Under the pieces are notes generated by a model. It was not told the DNA's origin. It did no database searches and worked only from the letters and a program-made list of their open reading frames with translations. The translations under genes and the position numbers were made by a program. 37,168 nucleotides of DNA, from positions 1-37,168 of the forward strand of contig CAMFIS010000013.1 in assembly GCA_945952345.1 (NCBI GenBank), in the 5' to 3' direction. Shown here piece by piece: positions 1-8,780 of the stretch. The stretch comes from an uncultured Fimbriimonas sp. GTDB taxonomy: Bacteria > Armatimonadota > Fimbriimonadia > Fimbriimonadales > Fimbriimonadaceae. Every line of letters starts with the position of its first letter. Position 1 is the stretch's first letter.

Positions 1-70
1 GGTGGGGGTAGGACAGCACTCTAGTAGCCTGCATCAAAGATACATGGGCTAGAAGCCCTCGCCCCCAGGA

Positions 71-1192
71 TCACTTCCCAGCCAAAAGCCGCGCTCTTTC
101 CGCCACAATCTGAGCTCCGAGTTGCGCATGCAGCGATGCCAGCGGATGTTGCCCATCGACGGAGAACATAGTGGGCCGACCCACCGGCAAGTAAGGATTG
201 TCCCCAAGGTCGATGAGATAGACCCTTTCGATCCGACGTCCAATGCCTTCGTAATACATCGTCATGCCTTGCTTAATCTGCTCGCGGGCACGACCCGAAA
301 ATGGCACGATGATAAAAATATGGGTGTTTGGCCCCGTTGCCGCCATCAAGGAATTGAGGAGCTTTGGTACATCTTCGCGGCGCGGCGGTCGATTCTCGCC
401 CATGTTTACATAGACATCTTCAGGCACTGGTGAAAACTTGCCGTCGACCAGCCTCGGATGCTCTTGGTCGATCATATTCCAAAAGGTCATGAGACCCGGT
501 GTGTGGCCGTCGGCGGCATTAGAACCCCAAGACGCTCCGCCATACGCCACGACCCCATATTCCGCATGCGTTGCCGCCGCAACCACCGACGGATATCCGA
601 TCGTCGCATCCTGCGTATCCACCGCGTTCGTGACGCCGCCGGTAAACGTGCAGATGTCGTCGTCGCCGTTGGTGATGCTGTCGCCGAGGAAGAGCGCGTG
701 GCGCTTCAGCGGCTCGTTAGGACCGAAAGGCGCGGCCGACTTCGCTCCGTCGTCAATAGAAAATCCCGTCACTCTAACGACATTCACCGGCGCCCAGAAA
801 TCGAGAAAAACATATCCGGCGACGTACTGCAAAAGCAGAGAATGCGAACCAGCGGCGAGCCCCTTCGCGCACTCGATCGTTCTGGTCAAGGGCTTCATCT
901 GAACGGTCGTTGCGGGACCACCATCGATGGAGTACCGAATGACCGGATATTGGGCGGAGAGAACGTTGGCCTTAGTGAAAGGAGAGACATCGAAATCGAC
1001 CGACAAACTCGTCCCAGTAAAACCGAGCTTTAGATACGCCCCCGGGTTTGGGGTCTGGGCAAATTGACTGCCAGATCGGAACCAGTTGTAAGGGCTGTAT
1101 TGAATGCCCGGATCATCGACAGTCACCCTTGCGGCACAGGCTGTAGCTACAGCCAACAGCGCGGATAGGATAGCGATGATCCGATGGGGCAT
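71..1192 (-). CDS. Secreted SGNH/GDSL-family carbohydrate esterase
   Basis: The 373-residue product starts with a signal peptide (MPHRIIAILSALLAVATACA, likely cut after ACA), so it is exported. A beta-rich N-terminal domain (about 25-160) resembles the jelly roll in front of CE2-type acetyl esterases. It is followed by an SGNH hydrolase domain opened by the block I motif FLGDSITNG (catalytic Ser) near residue 170. The C-terminal DGQHP...H segment near 350 supplies the Asp-x-x-His pair, so the Ser-Asp-His triad looks complete. Probable role is deacetylation of plant or microbial polysaccharide, in keeping with the glycosidases elsewhere in the window; the substrate is not evident. No Shine-Dalgarno is seen, but GATAAT lies 8 nt before the ATG, suggesting a leaderless or nearly leaderless transcript. 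The nested inverted-repeat element lies upstream. Confidence 0.85.
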   Translation of the reverse strand: MPHRIIAILSALLAVATACAARVTVDDPGIQYSPYNWFRSGSQFAQTPNPGAYLKLGFTGTSLSVDFDVSPFTKANVLSAQYPVIRYSIDGGPATTVQMKPLTRTIECAKGLAAGSHSLLLQYVAGYVFLDFWAPVNVVRVTGFSIDDGAKSAAPFGPNEPLKRHALFLGDSITNGDDDICTFTGGVTNAVDTQDATIGYPSVVAAATHAEYGVVAYGGASWGSNAADGHTPGLMTFWNMIDQEHPRLVDGKFSPVPEDVYVNMGENRPPRREDVPKLLNSLMAATGPNTHIFIIVPFSGRAREQIKQGMTMYYEGIGRRIERVYLIDLGDNPYLPVGRPTMFSVDGQHPLASLHAQLGAQIVAERARLLAGK

Positions 1193-1200
1193 ATGTCTAG

Positions 1201-1206
1201 ATTATC
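1201..1206 (-). promoter_or_regulatory. Candidate -10 element of the SGNH esterase gene
   Basis: The minus strand reads GATAAT 8 nt before the start codon at 1192. No clear -35 is visible. Same arrangement as several other starts in this window. Confidence 0.35.
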
Positions 1207-1233
1207 CGATTGGCTTCACAATGAAATGCAGCC

Positions 1234-1473
1234 CCACCCCCACCGGTTCGCAAGTTTGCCTTCCAACCATTAGCTGACAGGCCGAGTGCTCACCGACACC
1301 CCCAGGGGTGGAGCATGGTTAGCGCCTGTTTGAGTAATCTCCCCGAGGGCACCTGAGTATGCCGACCGATTTTGTCGAAGGGTAAGAGCCTACGCTCCAC
1401 CCCTGGGGGTGTCGGTGAGCGATAGATTTCTATAACCTGGATCTGAAGATGTCTAGCGAACCGGTGGGGGTGG
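1234..1473. repeat. Nested perfect inverted-repeat element (about 240 bp)
   Basis: Two pairs of perfect inverted repeats are nested. The outer arms are 18 bp (1234-1251 and 1456-1473, GCGAACCGGTGGGGGTGG and its complement). The inner arms are 27 bp (1288-1314 and 1394-1420), containing ACACCCCCAGGGGTGG in the left arm. The central 79 bp (1315-1393) has no obvious coding content. The element fills most of the 335-bp gap between the TPM-like gene and the SGNH gene. It could be a MITE-like non-autonomous element, a REP/BIME-type repeat or a large terminator/cruciform. A degenerate relative lies at 10536-10586. No flanking target-site duplication was recognised. Confidence 0.75.
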
Positions 1474-1527
1474 TACCACTGTTAAAGCCTTACCTTACTC
1501 GGACATTGACAGTGGCACACTTAAAGG

Positions 1528-2799
1528 CTAAAAGTCCCCGCCGCCACCCGAGTCGAAGCCGCCGCCGCCCGAGTCTCCGCCGCCGCCGAAGTCCCAGCCG
1601 CCGCCCGAATCTTGCGAACCTGAGTTGCTGTTATCGAAGCTGAAATCGCCGGATGACTGATCCGCCCCTGCATTGAAGTCGAAGTCGCCGTTCGACGATC
1701 CTCCACCCAGCGAGTTGTTGTAGTTCGGATCGTTGCCGTAGTAGTTGTTCACGATGGTGTCGTGGTGGCCATATCCGTAGTTGTTGTAATATCCATAGCC
1801 GCCACCGCCGAACAGACCGCCGCCCCAGCCGTAGCCAAAGTGGGGCATGAACATGCTGGTAAGCGCCGAGATACCGACCATCTGCCAGATCGAATTGCTG
1901 GACCCGTAATCGCGATAAGGATCGTAGCCGCTCACCGTGTACCACGGCATGAAATTGCCATTCTGGGCATACTGGCCGCGCATCTGCGGCATTCGGCCCG
2001 ACATCAGTTCGTCTCGCTCCTCCGGCGTGACCATGACGGTCTTGCGCACACCACCGAAGTTCACTTCCACGGGAACGAGATTGTTCGAAGGTTGCGACGA
2101 GAAGAACGAAGTTCCTTGCACGGGGTCGAACAACGGAGCCTTGTCGTTGTCGATGATGGGAGGAATGGTGTAGGCGAAGTCCGTGCCCCCAGTTAGGGCG
2201 TTCACGTGTTGCTTGGCACTCTCGAAGTCTTGCAAAACCTGCTGGAACGAGGCATTGGCCTGGTCGAAATCCTGGACTGAACGACCAGATTGGAATCGAG
2301 ACAGACCGGCGTCGAAGTTTTGGCCCATACGGTCACGGTACTGCTTCAGGGCGTCGGCATCCTTGCCACCGTTCAGCAGCAGGCCGTCGTACGAATCCAC
2401 GTAGGAGATGGCGTCGATGGCCTGTCGACGACGCTCATCCGCCGCTTTTTTTGAGCGGTTTACCTTGCCAGCTTTGATCATGAAAAAGATCGCAGCGATG
2501 ATGGCTATGGGCCCGCCACAGCAAAGGAGCAACCCAACCACCATGTTGCCACTGCTCGGCTTCTCGACCAAGCCGCCAGATGCGGACACGGAAGTATTTG
2601 CGGGTCCTGCATGAGCAAAAAGCTCGGCTTGTGTCTTGACCGACTGGGCAAGGGTCACAATCGCTGGGGTTAAGTTCGTCGCCGTCGCTTGTTTGGCGGC
2701 AGCACGGTTAAGCGCGTCGAGCTGTTGCACCGAAAGTCGCTTGTTATAGGCTGAAATACCATGGTTGGTGAGGAGGATGAAAATGCCTTTGTCATCCAT
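1528..2799 (-). CDS. Gly-rich TPM/YgcG-like membrane protein, 3' part of an amber-interrupted gene
   Basis: This 423-codon frame continues, without any frame change, the short frame at 2842-3093; only a TAG codon and 14 sense codons lie between them. It has the end of a TPM-like domain (ILLTNHGISAYN near the start), a hydrophobic helix near residues 86-108 (MVVGLLLCCGGPIAIIAAIF), a charged segment with possible coiled coil (about 115-205), an aromatic Gly/Tyr-rich stretch (about 310-350), and a tail of GGGG/D/F repeats typical of TPM proteins. ATG 2799 has no ribosome binding site and begins inside the domain, so it is probably not a native start. Function unknown; TPM proteins are membrane-anchored and often linked to envelope or photosystem maintenance. 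Either a pseudogene, a sequencing error, or a readthrough gene. Confidence 0.65.
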   Translation of the reverse strand: MDDKGIFILLTNHGISAYNKRLSVQQLDALNRAAAKQATATNLTPAIVTLAQSVKTQAELFAHAGPANTSVSASGGLVEKPSSGNMVVGLLLCCGGPIAIIAAIFFMIKAGKVNRSKKAADERRRQAIDAISYVDSYDGLLLNGGKDADALKQYRDRMGQNFDAGLSRFQSGRSVQDFDQANASFQQVLQDFESAKQHVNALTGGTDFAYTIPPIIDNDKAPLFDPVQGTSFFSSQPSNNLVPVEVNFGGVRKTVMVTPEERDELMSGRMPQMRGQYAQNGNFMPWYTVSGYDPYRDYGSSNSIWQMVGISALTSMFMPHFGYGWGGGLFGGGGYGYYNNYGYGHHDTIVNNYYGNDPNYNNSLGGGSSNGDFDFNAGADQSSGDFSFDNSNSGSQDSGGGWDFGGGGDSGGGGFDSGGGGDF

Positions 2800-2841
2800 C
2801 GACAGCTTTTGAGTTGCCGCGTATTGGGCAAAAGAGTCCCG

Positions 2842-3093
2842 CTACTCATCCTTGTTCTTCATCCACTTGCCGCCAAGCTGGGGCACGGCAAGAACCATGA
2901 GGGTGTACGGCTTTACTCGGTCGGCCGCCGACCGAATTTGGTTCAAATCCACCTTGCTGTTGAAGGAGGGGTGAACCCAATACGTGCTGTTCTGAAGGTC
3001 CTTATAAACCTGATCTGGGTTGCCAGAATTCTGCGCGAAAGCGGCGGCAGAGAGGAGGACCAATGCGGCGCCCGTGAGCCTTGTCGATTTCAT
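2842..3093 (-). CDS. 5' part of the TPM/YgcG-like gene, ending at an in-frame TAG
   Basis: The frame encodes a signal peptide (MKSTRLTGAALVLLSAAAFA, cut before QNSGNP) and the first part of a TPM-like domain (YKDLQNSTYWVHP, then KPYTLMVLAVPQLG). It ends at TAG 2844-2842 after ...WMKNKDE. Past the TAG, the same frame reads RDSFAQYAATQKLSMDDKG and joins the 423-codon frame, restoring an ordinary domain. The combined gene would span 3093 to 1528 with 520 sense codons. The start is well placed: signal peptide at the N-terminus and GATAAT at 3105-3100, 6 nt upstream of the ATG. Confidence 0.6.
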   Translation of the reverse strand: MKSTRLTGAALVLLSAAAFAQNSGNPDQVYKDLQNSTYWVHPSFNSKVDLNQIRSAADRVKPYTLMVLAVPQLGGKWMKNKDE

Positions 3094-3099
3094 ATGTTC

Positions 3100-3105
3100 A
3101 TTATC
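3100..3105 (-). promoter_or_regulatory. Candidate -10 element of the TPM-like gene
   Basis: The minus strand reads GATAAT, ending 6 nt before ATG 3093. No Shine-Dalgarno lies between, so a leaderless transcript is likely. No convincing -35 is seen. Confidence 0.35.
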
Positions 3106-3165
3106 TTTTACGGAGAGGACGCCGGGTTCGCTCCAGGCAAAATTCGTGAAAGGTCCATTTGAACC

Positions 3166-3194
3166 TTGTCAAATTGGAAAAGATCGGCTAACCT
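3166..3194 (+). promoter_or_regulatory. Predicted promoter of the ilv leader and operon
   Basis: TTGTCA (3166-3171) and TAACCT (3189-3194) are separated by 17 bp. The -10 hexamer ends 7 nt before the ATG of the leader peptide at 3202, so transcription would begin at or next to that ATG. The leader peptide would then be translated from a leaderless RNA; only AGGT, too close to the ATG, could act as a Shine-Dalgarno. Confidence 0.45.
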
Positions 3195-3201
3195 ATAGGT
3201 A

Positions 3202-3303
3202 ATGCGACCTTCTCGCACGGTCAATAATGGCATTCTCAAGGGGCTCAACAGCCTCCTTGGTCTTGTTATTATTAGCCTTCTTAGCATTCTAATTTTGTGT
3301 TAA
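3202..3303 (+). CDS. ilvL: ilv operon leader peptide (33 residues, Leu/Ile/Val-rich)
   Basis: A short frame runs ATG 3202 to TAA 3303. Its product has 9 Leu, 5 Ile and 2 Val in 33 residues; the run from residue 18 to 32 reads LLGLVIISLLSILIL. It ends 30 nt before the terminator hairpin that precedes ilvB. Position, composition and alternative hairpins match ribosome-mediated attenuation as known for ilvGMEDA and ilvBN of enterobacteria: a ribosome stalled on branched-chain codons frees the antiterminator, while fast translation lets the terminator form. The stop codon abuts segment 2 (3305-3314). It could in principle be a small membrane peptide, but its place between promoter and attenuator argues for a regulatory role. 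The symbol is assigned by analogy. Confidence 0.8.
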   Translation: MRPSRTVNNGILKGLNSLLGLVIISLLSILILC

Positions 3304-3304
3304 G

Positions 3305-3344
3305 CCCCGGGAAGCAGCAACAACCAACTAGAGAGCCTTCCCGG
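3305..3344 (+). promoter_or_regulatory. Antiterminator (2:3 pairing) of the ilv attenuator
   Basis: CCGGGAAG at 3307-3314 can pair over 8 bp with CTTCCCGG at 3337-3344, the 5' arm of the terminator. The same 8-mer CCGGGAAG opens the 3' arm of the terminator (3350-3357), so the two pairings exclude each other. A possible protector exists: GGGGCT (3240-3245, inside the leader peptide) can pair with AGCCCC (3303-3308). Confidence 0.7.
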
Positions 3345-3365
3345 AAAACCCGGGAAGGCTTTTTT
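3334..3365 (+). terminator. Rho-independent attenuator terminator upstream of ilvB
   Basis: The perfect 11-bp stem AGCCTTCCCGG / CCGGGAAGGCT (3334-3344 and 3350-3360) has the 5-nt loop AAAAC and is followed at once by TTTTT. It sits between the leader peptide and ilvB, so it must be conditional for the operon to be expressed. Confidence 0.9.
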
Positions 3366-3420
3366 GTTGTATCGACAGTGCCGTCGAGCCAAGTCCAAAG
3401 TCGGACGAGGAACAAACAGG

Positions 3421-5123
<1,703 letters not shown>

Positions 5124-5127
<4 letters not shown>

Positions 5128-5609
5128 GTTCTCGACTCCATACGATTTCGGCCCTGGTCCACAACGAATCGGGCACGCTGAATCGACTCTCCTCCATGTT
5201 CCGCCGCCGCATGTTTTCGCTGGCGAGCATGAACGCGGGCGACTGCGAGCAAGATGGTTTGTCGCGAATCACGATGGTGGTTCATGGCGACGATAACGAT
5301 CTACGCCAGTGCGTGCGTCAGCTCGATAAGTGCATCGACGTGATCGAAGTCGAGGACCTCAACAGTGCACAATCCGTCCAACGGGAACTTGCCTTCATCC
5401 AGGTCTCGGCAAATGTCGAAACACGGCGGGCGATCCTCGACATCGCTCAAGTCATGCACTGCGAAGTCGTTCACCTCGAACCCGAGAGCATCACTCTTCA
5501 GGTCACGGCGGAGCCTAGCCGTATCGACCAAGTCGTCACCCTTCTGGAGCCAATCGGCGTCACCCAGATCGTCCGCAGCGGCCTCGTTGCAATTCGAGTT
5601 AGCAACTAA
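5124..5609 (+). CDS. ilvN: Acetolactate synthase small (regulatory) subunit
   Basis: The 161-residue product starts with an ACT domain ([20 protein letters not shown]..., about 3-75) containing the NxxGxLxR valine-binding pattern, followed by the C-terminal ALS_ss domain that activates the large subunit. Length matches the IlvN/IlvH family. The ATG overlaps the ilvB stop (ATGA), with GGAGG at 5112-5116 as a good ribosome binding site, indicating translational coupling. It should confer valine feedback inhibition on AHAS. ilvC begins 2 nt after its stop. Confidence 0.95.
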
Positions 5610-5611
5610 CC

Positions 5612-6607
5612 ATGGCAACCATTTATTACACCAAAGACGTCAACCCGGACCTGATCAAATCGAAAAAGGTCGCCATCATCGGCTACGGAAGCCAAGGCCA
5701 CGCGCACGCGCTGAACCTGAAGGATAACGGCGTGGATGTTCGCGTCGCGCTATACACCGGAAGCAAGAGCTGGTTCAAGGCAGAAGAAGCCGGACTGACC
5801 GTGAACTCGGTCGCCGAGGCAACCCTCTGGGCCGATGTGCTGATGTTCTGCACGCCGGACGTTCCGATGGCGGCAATCTTCAAGGATCACGTTGAGCCCA
5901 ACCTTCGCGATGGGCAGACGCTGCTCTTTGCCCACGGCTTCAATGTTCACTTTGGTCGTATCACGCCGCCAACCAACGTGAACGTGGCGATGATTGCACC
6001 CAAGGGGCCGGGTCACCGACTCCGTGCCGAGTTCGTCAGTGGAAACGGCATGCCGGCTCTCGTTGCGGTCTATCAAGATGCGACTGGCGATGCGAAGGAT
6101 ATCGCGCTCAGCTATGGTTGGGGCATCGGTTCCGCAGCCGCGGGAATTCTGGAGACGACCTTTAAGGAAGAGACCGAAACCGATCTGTTCGGCGAGCAGG
6201 CGGTGCTTTGCGGCGGCCTGTCCGCCTTGATAAAGGCGGGCTACGAGACGCTGGTCGAAGCGGGTTACCAACCCGAGGCGGCGTACTTCGAGTGTCTGCA
6301 TGAGACCAAGCTCATCGTCGACCTCCTGTACGAAGGCGGGTTGAACTACATGCGGTATAGCGTGAGCGACACCGCCGAGTGGGGCGACTACGTGGCCGGT
6401 CCGAAGGTGATCAACGAGCAGTCGAAGGCGGCAATGAGGGAGCTTTTGGCCGACATCCAGAGCGGTAAATTTGCCGACGAATGGGTGAAGGAGAACGAGA
6501 ACGGCCGTCCGAAGATGGACTCGATTCGGGCTTCGGAGCAATCGCACTCCATCGAAGAAGTTGGTCGGAAGCTGCGCGGCATGATGCCGTTCATCAGCGC
6601 GAAGTAG
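5612..6607 (+). CDS. ilvC: Ketol-acid reductoisomerase, class I
   Basis: IlvC converts acetolactate or acetohydroxybutyrate to the 2,3-dihydroxy acid by Mg-dependent alkyl migration and NADPH reduction. At 331 residues it is the short class I form. The Rossmann motif [10 protein letters not shown] begins at Gly24. His108 ([10 protein letters not shown]), Lys131 (APKGPGH), metal ligands Asp191/Glu195 (DLFGEQ), Glu227/Glu231 and Ser251 are all present. The cofactor-specificity loop reads ALYTGSKSW, with Tyr where many class I enzymes have Arg; the two serines that usually contact the NADPH phosphate are kept. The start lies 2 nt after ilvN with no Shine-Dalgarno, so coupling is likely. Confidence 0.97.
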   Translation: MATIYYTKDVNPDLIKSKKVAIIGYGSQGHAHALNLKDNGVDVRVALYTGSKSWFKAEEAGLTVNSVAEATLWADVLMFCTPDVPMAAIFKDHVEPNLRDGQTLLFAHGFNVHFGRITPPTNVNVAMIAPKGPGHRLRAEFVSGNGMPALVAVYQDATGDAKDIALSYGWGIGSAAAGILETTFKEETETDLFGEQAVLCGGLSALIKAGYETLVEAGYQPEAAYFECLHETKLIVDLLYEGGLNYMRYSVSDTAEWGDYVAGPKVINEQSKAAMRELLADIQSGKFADEWVKENENGRPKMDSIRASEQSHSIEEVGRKLRGMMPFISAK

Positions 6608-6636
6608 GTGATGAGATTGGGGCGTTTTTTGGGAGT

Positions 6637-6677
6637 GCGCGGATTTATCCGCGCTTTCACTGCGAGATTTATCTCGC
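6637..6677. repeat. Two tandem hairpins with identical ATTTAT cores after ilvC
   Basis: GCGCGGA-TTTA-TCCGCGC (6637-6654) and GCGAGA-TTTA-TCTCGC (6662-6677) are two consecutive perfect hairpins with the same 4-nt loop, 7 nt apart. Neither is followed by a long T-run; the first is followed by TTTC. They may be an RNA processing or pausing site, or weak terminators reducing readthrough from ilvC to ilvA. Confidence 0.55.
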
Positions 6678-6764
6678 TGACAATTCCTGCCCTTTCACTG
6701 CCATCTCCCAGCGTCACTTTGTTCGACGCAGGGGTCGTTGACAGTGGCACGACAAGCTAACAAG

Positions 6765-8297
6765 ATGACCACCTCCGCGACGTGTACCCACCTGACGCCT
6801 GCCGAGTATCTGCAGAAGATACGGTCGTCGGCGGTGTACAACGTCGCGATCAAGACCCCGCTGGAATTTGCTCCTGTCATCTCTCAGCGGGTGGGTTGCG
6901 AGGTCTTTCTTAAACGGGAAGACCTCCAGCCGGTGTTTAGTTTCAAGCTGCGTGGAGCATATGCCGCGATGTCTCGACTCACCTCGGCACAGCTATCCAA
7001 GGGAGTGGTGGCGGCAAGCGCCGGGAACCATGCGCAAGGCGTTGCGCTCGCGGCACAACAGTTGTCGTGTTCGGCGACCATCGTGGTTCCAGTGACCACG
7101 CCCGAAGTCAAAACCAGAGCCATACAAGCCCTTGGCGCGACGCTGATCAAACATGGCGACACCTACGATGACGCGTACGCTCATGCCCGCTTATTGGAAT
7201 CTGAAAATGGATTCGTCTTCGTCCATCCCTACGACGATCCCGATGTGATCGCGGGTCAAGGAACCATCGGTCTCGAACTCGACGAGCAGCTTCCGGCTAA
7301 CTGCGAAGCCGTATTCGTCGCCATCGGAGGTGGAGGTTTGATCTCGGGAATCGCGTTGGCCCTGAAGCAACTGCGACCTTCGATAAAGGTCATCGGGGTT
7401 GAACCCGAGGATTCCGATGCGATGTTCCTGTCCCTCCAAGCGGGCGAAAGAGTGATGCTCGACCGGGTCGGGATCTTCGCCGATGGTGTGGCGGTGAAGC
7501 TGGTTGGCGAAGAAACCTTTCGAATTTGCCAAGACTGGGTAGACGAAGTCATCGTCGTTTCGAATGACGAGATTTGCGCGGCGGTGAAGGACGTCTTCGA
7601 AGATCGCCGTGCGGTATTGGAGCCGGCCGGTGCGTTGGCCATCGCAGGATTGAAGGCATACGCTTCGTCGCGTCCTGTCGAAGGTTCGCTCGCGGCGGTA
7701 GCATGCGGGGCAAATGTGAACTTCGATCGCTTGCGCCACATTTCCGAGAGGGCGGCTCTGGGTGAGCATTCCGAGGCGGTGCTGGCGGTAAAAATTCCCG
7801 AGCGACCAGGCAGCTTCCGACATCTCTGCGAAACCCTCGGTGGCCGCAGCATAACCGAGTTCAATTACCGCATGGGCGATGCAGACCAAGCCGTGATCTT
7901 CGTCGGCCTGAATATACGGTCTCAAGTCGACCTCGATTCGGTTCTCGCCGACCTTGACCATAGAGGTTTCCAAGCGTTCGATCTCTCTGCCAACGAGATC
8001 GCCAAGACGCACGTTCGGCACATGGTCGGCGGCAAGAGTCCTCTTGCAACCAACGAACGACTTTTTCACTTCGACTTTCCCGAACGGCCCGGGGCGCTGC
8101 TGAACTTCTTAAATAGCCTCGGTCAAGGCTGGAACATCTCGATGTTTCACTACCGCAACCACGGCGCCGACAAGGGCCGAGTGCTTTGCGGAATCCAAGT
8201 CCCTGGCGATTCGCCCGACTTTGACCGCTTCCTCGACGAGTTGGGGTACGACTACTCGGAGGAAACGGAGAATGTCGCGCTGAGGTTGTTTTTGTGA
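6765..8297 (+). CDS. ilvA: Threonine deaminase (threonine ammonia-lyase), biosynthetic
   Basis: This PLP enzyme turns threonine into 2-oxobutyrate and ammonia, the committed step of isoleucine synthesis. From ATG 6765 it has 510 residues, close to the E. coli form. The N-terminal PLP fold has Schiff-base Lys61 (SFKLRGAYA) and the phosphate-binding glycine loop GGGGLISG near 195. The C-terminus has two ACT-like regulatory domains, each with an RPG signature (KIPERPGSFRHL near 345 and DFPERPGALLNFL near 440), so it is the allosteric type inhibited by isoleucine and activated by valine. The start is uncertain: TTG 6738 and GTG 6744 are in frame. ATG fits the family N-terminus best. TTGACA at 6738-6743 might be a -35 of a local promoter, but no good -10 follows. 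Confidence 0.95.
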   Translation: MTTSATCTHLTPAEYLQKIRSSAVYNVAIKTPLEFAPVISQRVGCEVFLKREDLQPVFSFKLRGAYAAMSRLTSAQLSKGVVAASAGNHAQGVALAAQQLSCSATIVVPVTTPEVKTRAIQALGATLIKHGDTYDDAYAHARLLESENGFVFVHPYDDPDVIAGQGTIGLELDEQLPANCEAVFVAIGGGGLISGIALALKQLRPSIKVIGVEPEDSDAMFLSLQAGERVMLDRVGIFADGVAVKLVGEETFRICQDWVDEVIVVSNDEICAAVKDVFEDRRAVLEPAGALAIAGLKAYASSRPVEGSLAAVACGANVNFDRLRHISERAALGEHSEAVLAVKIPERPGSFRHLCETLGGRSITEFNYRMGDADQAVIFVGLNIRSQVDLDSVLADLDHRGFQAFDLSANEIAKTHVRHMVGGKSPLATNERLFHFDFPERPGALLNFLNSLGQGWNISMFHYRNHGADKGRVLCGIQVPGDSPDFDRFLDELGYDYSEETENVALRLFL

Positions 8298-8780
8298 GAG
8301 TTACAAATCTAAACTCCTCCCCTCATGAGCCTGTTGCACGGCAAAGTCTGGTGGGTCAACGGATAATTTCTCTGCCGCCTATCGGCGGGGTCGCTTCGCT
8401 CCTCGGACTATTCCAGGTTCGAATTGTATCCAGGGGTCTTCGCTCATGCTTCGCTTCGACACCCTGGCTACCTTATGTGACCCCTACGGGGTCGGCCTTG
8501 CGGTACACACAAGCTGGCCGATTTCAAAGAAACTTGGTTTGGCCGAGCCTACCAGCCAAGATGCCTCTTCGGACGGAGAGAGGGTCCACGAAGTGGAGGG
8601 TGAGCCAACTCCATTCATGCCTATCCCAATTCCCGTTGGCGAACCGGGTGAGGCGATTGAGCGAAGCGAACTCAAAACAGGCGGGACCCAGCCTCCGCTT
8701 CGCCTTGGCGGGCAGGCGCCTGTCGTCCGACGCCCTATGATTTTTCACTGCCAACTGCTGACTGCTAACTGAAAACTAAT
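8298..8780. repeat. Non-coding intergenic mosaic with several short hairpins between ilvA and ilvD
   Basis: This 483-bp stretch has no credible gene. It holds several small perfect hairpins: CCGCC-TATC-GGCGG (8375-8388), GACCCC-TAC-GGGGTC (8479-8493) and TCCAC-GAA-GTGGA (8585-8597). Phrases such as CTTCGCTCATGCTTCGCTTC and GCGAAGCGAA recur in it. The texture is that of dispersed intergenic repeats rather than decayed protein. A promoter or processing site for ilvD could lie near its 3' end, but none is clear. Confidence 0.5.

Noticed and set aside
3364-3420. Upstream TTG start extending IlvB by 19 residues
   Set aside because: It falls in the T-tract of the attenuator terminator and adds residues unlike any AHAS N-terminus; ATG 3421 is preferred.
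8415-8430. T-arm-like GGTTCGAATT sequence suggesting a tRNA
   Set aside because: No acceptor stem, anticodon arm or D-arm could be found around it.
8294-8740. Open frame of 148 codons after ilvA
   Set aside because: It lies in a hairpin-rich, repeat-like intergenic stretch; the translation has no domain character and other frames of the same DNA are equally open.
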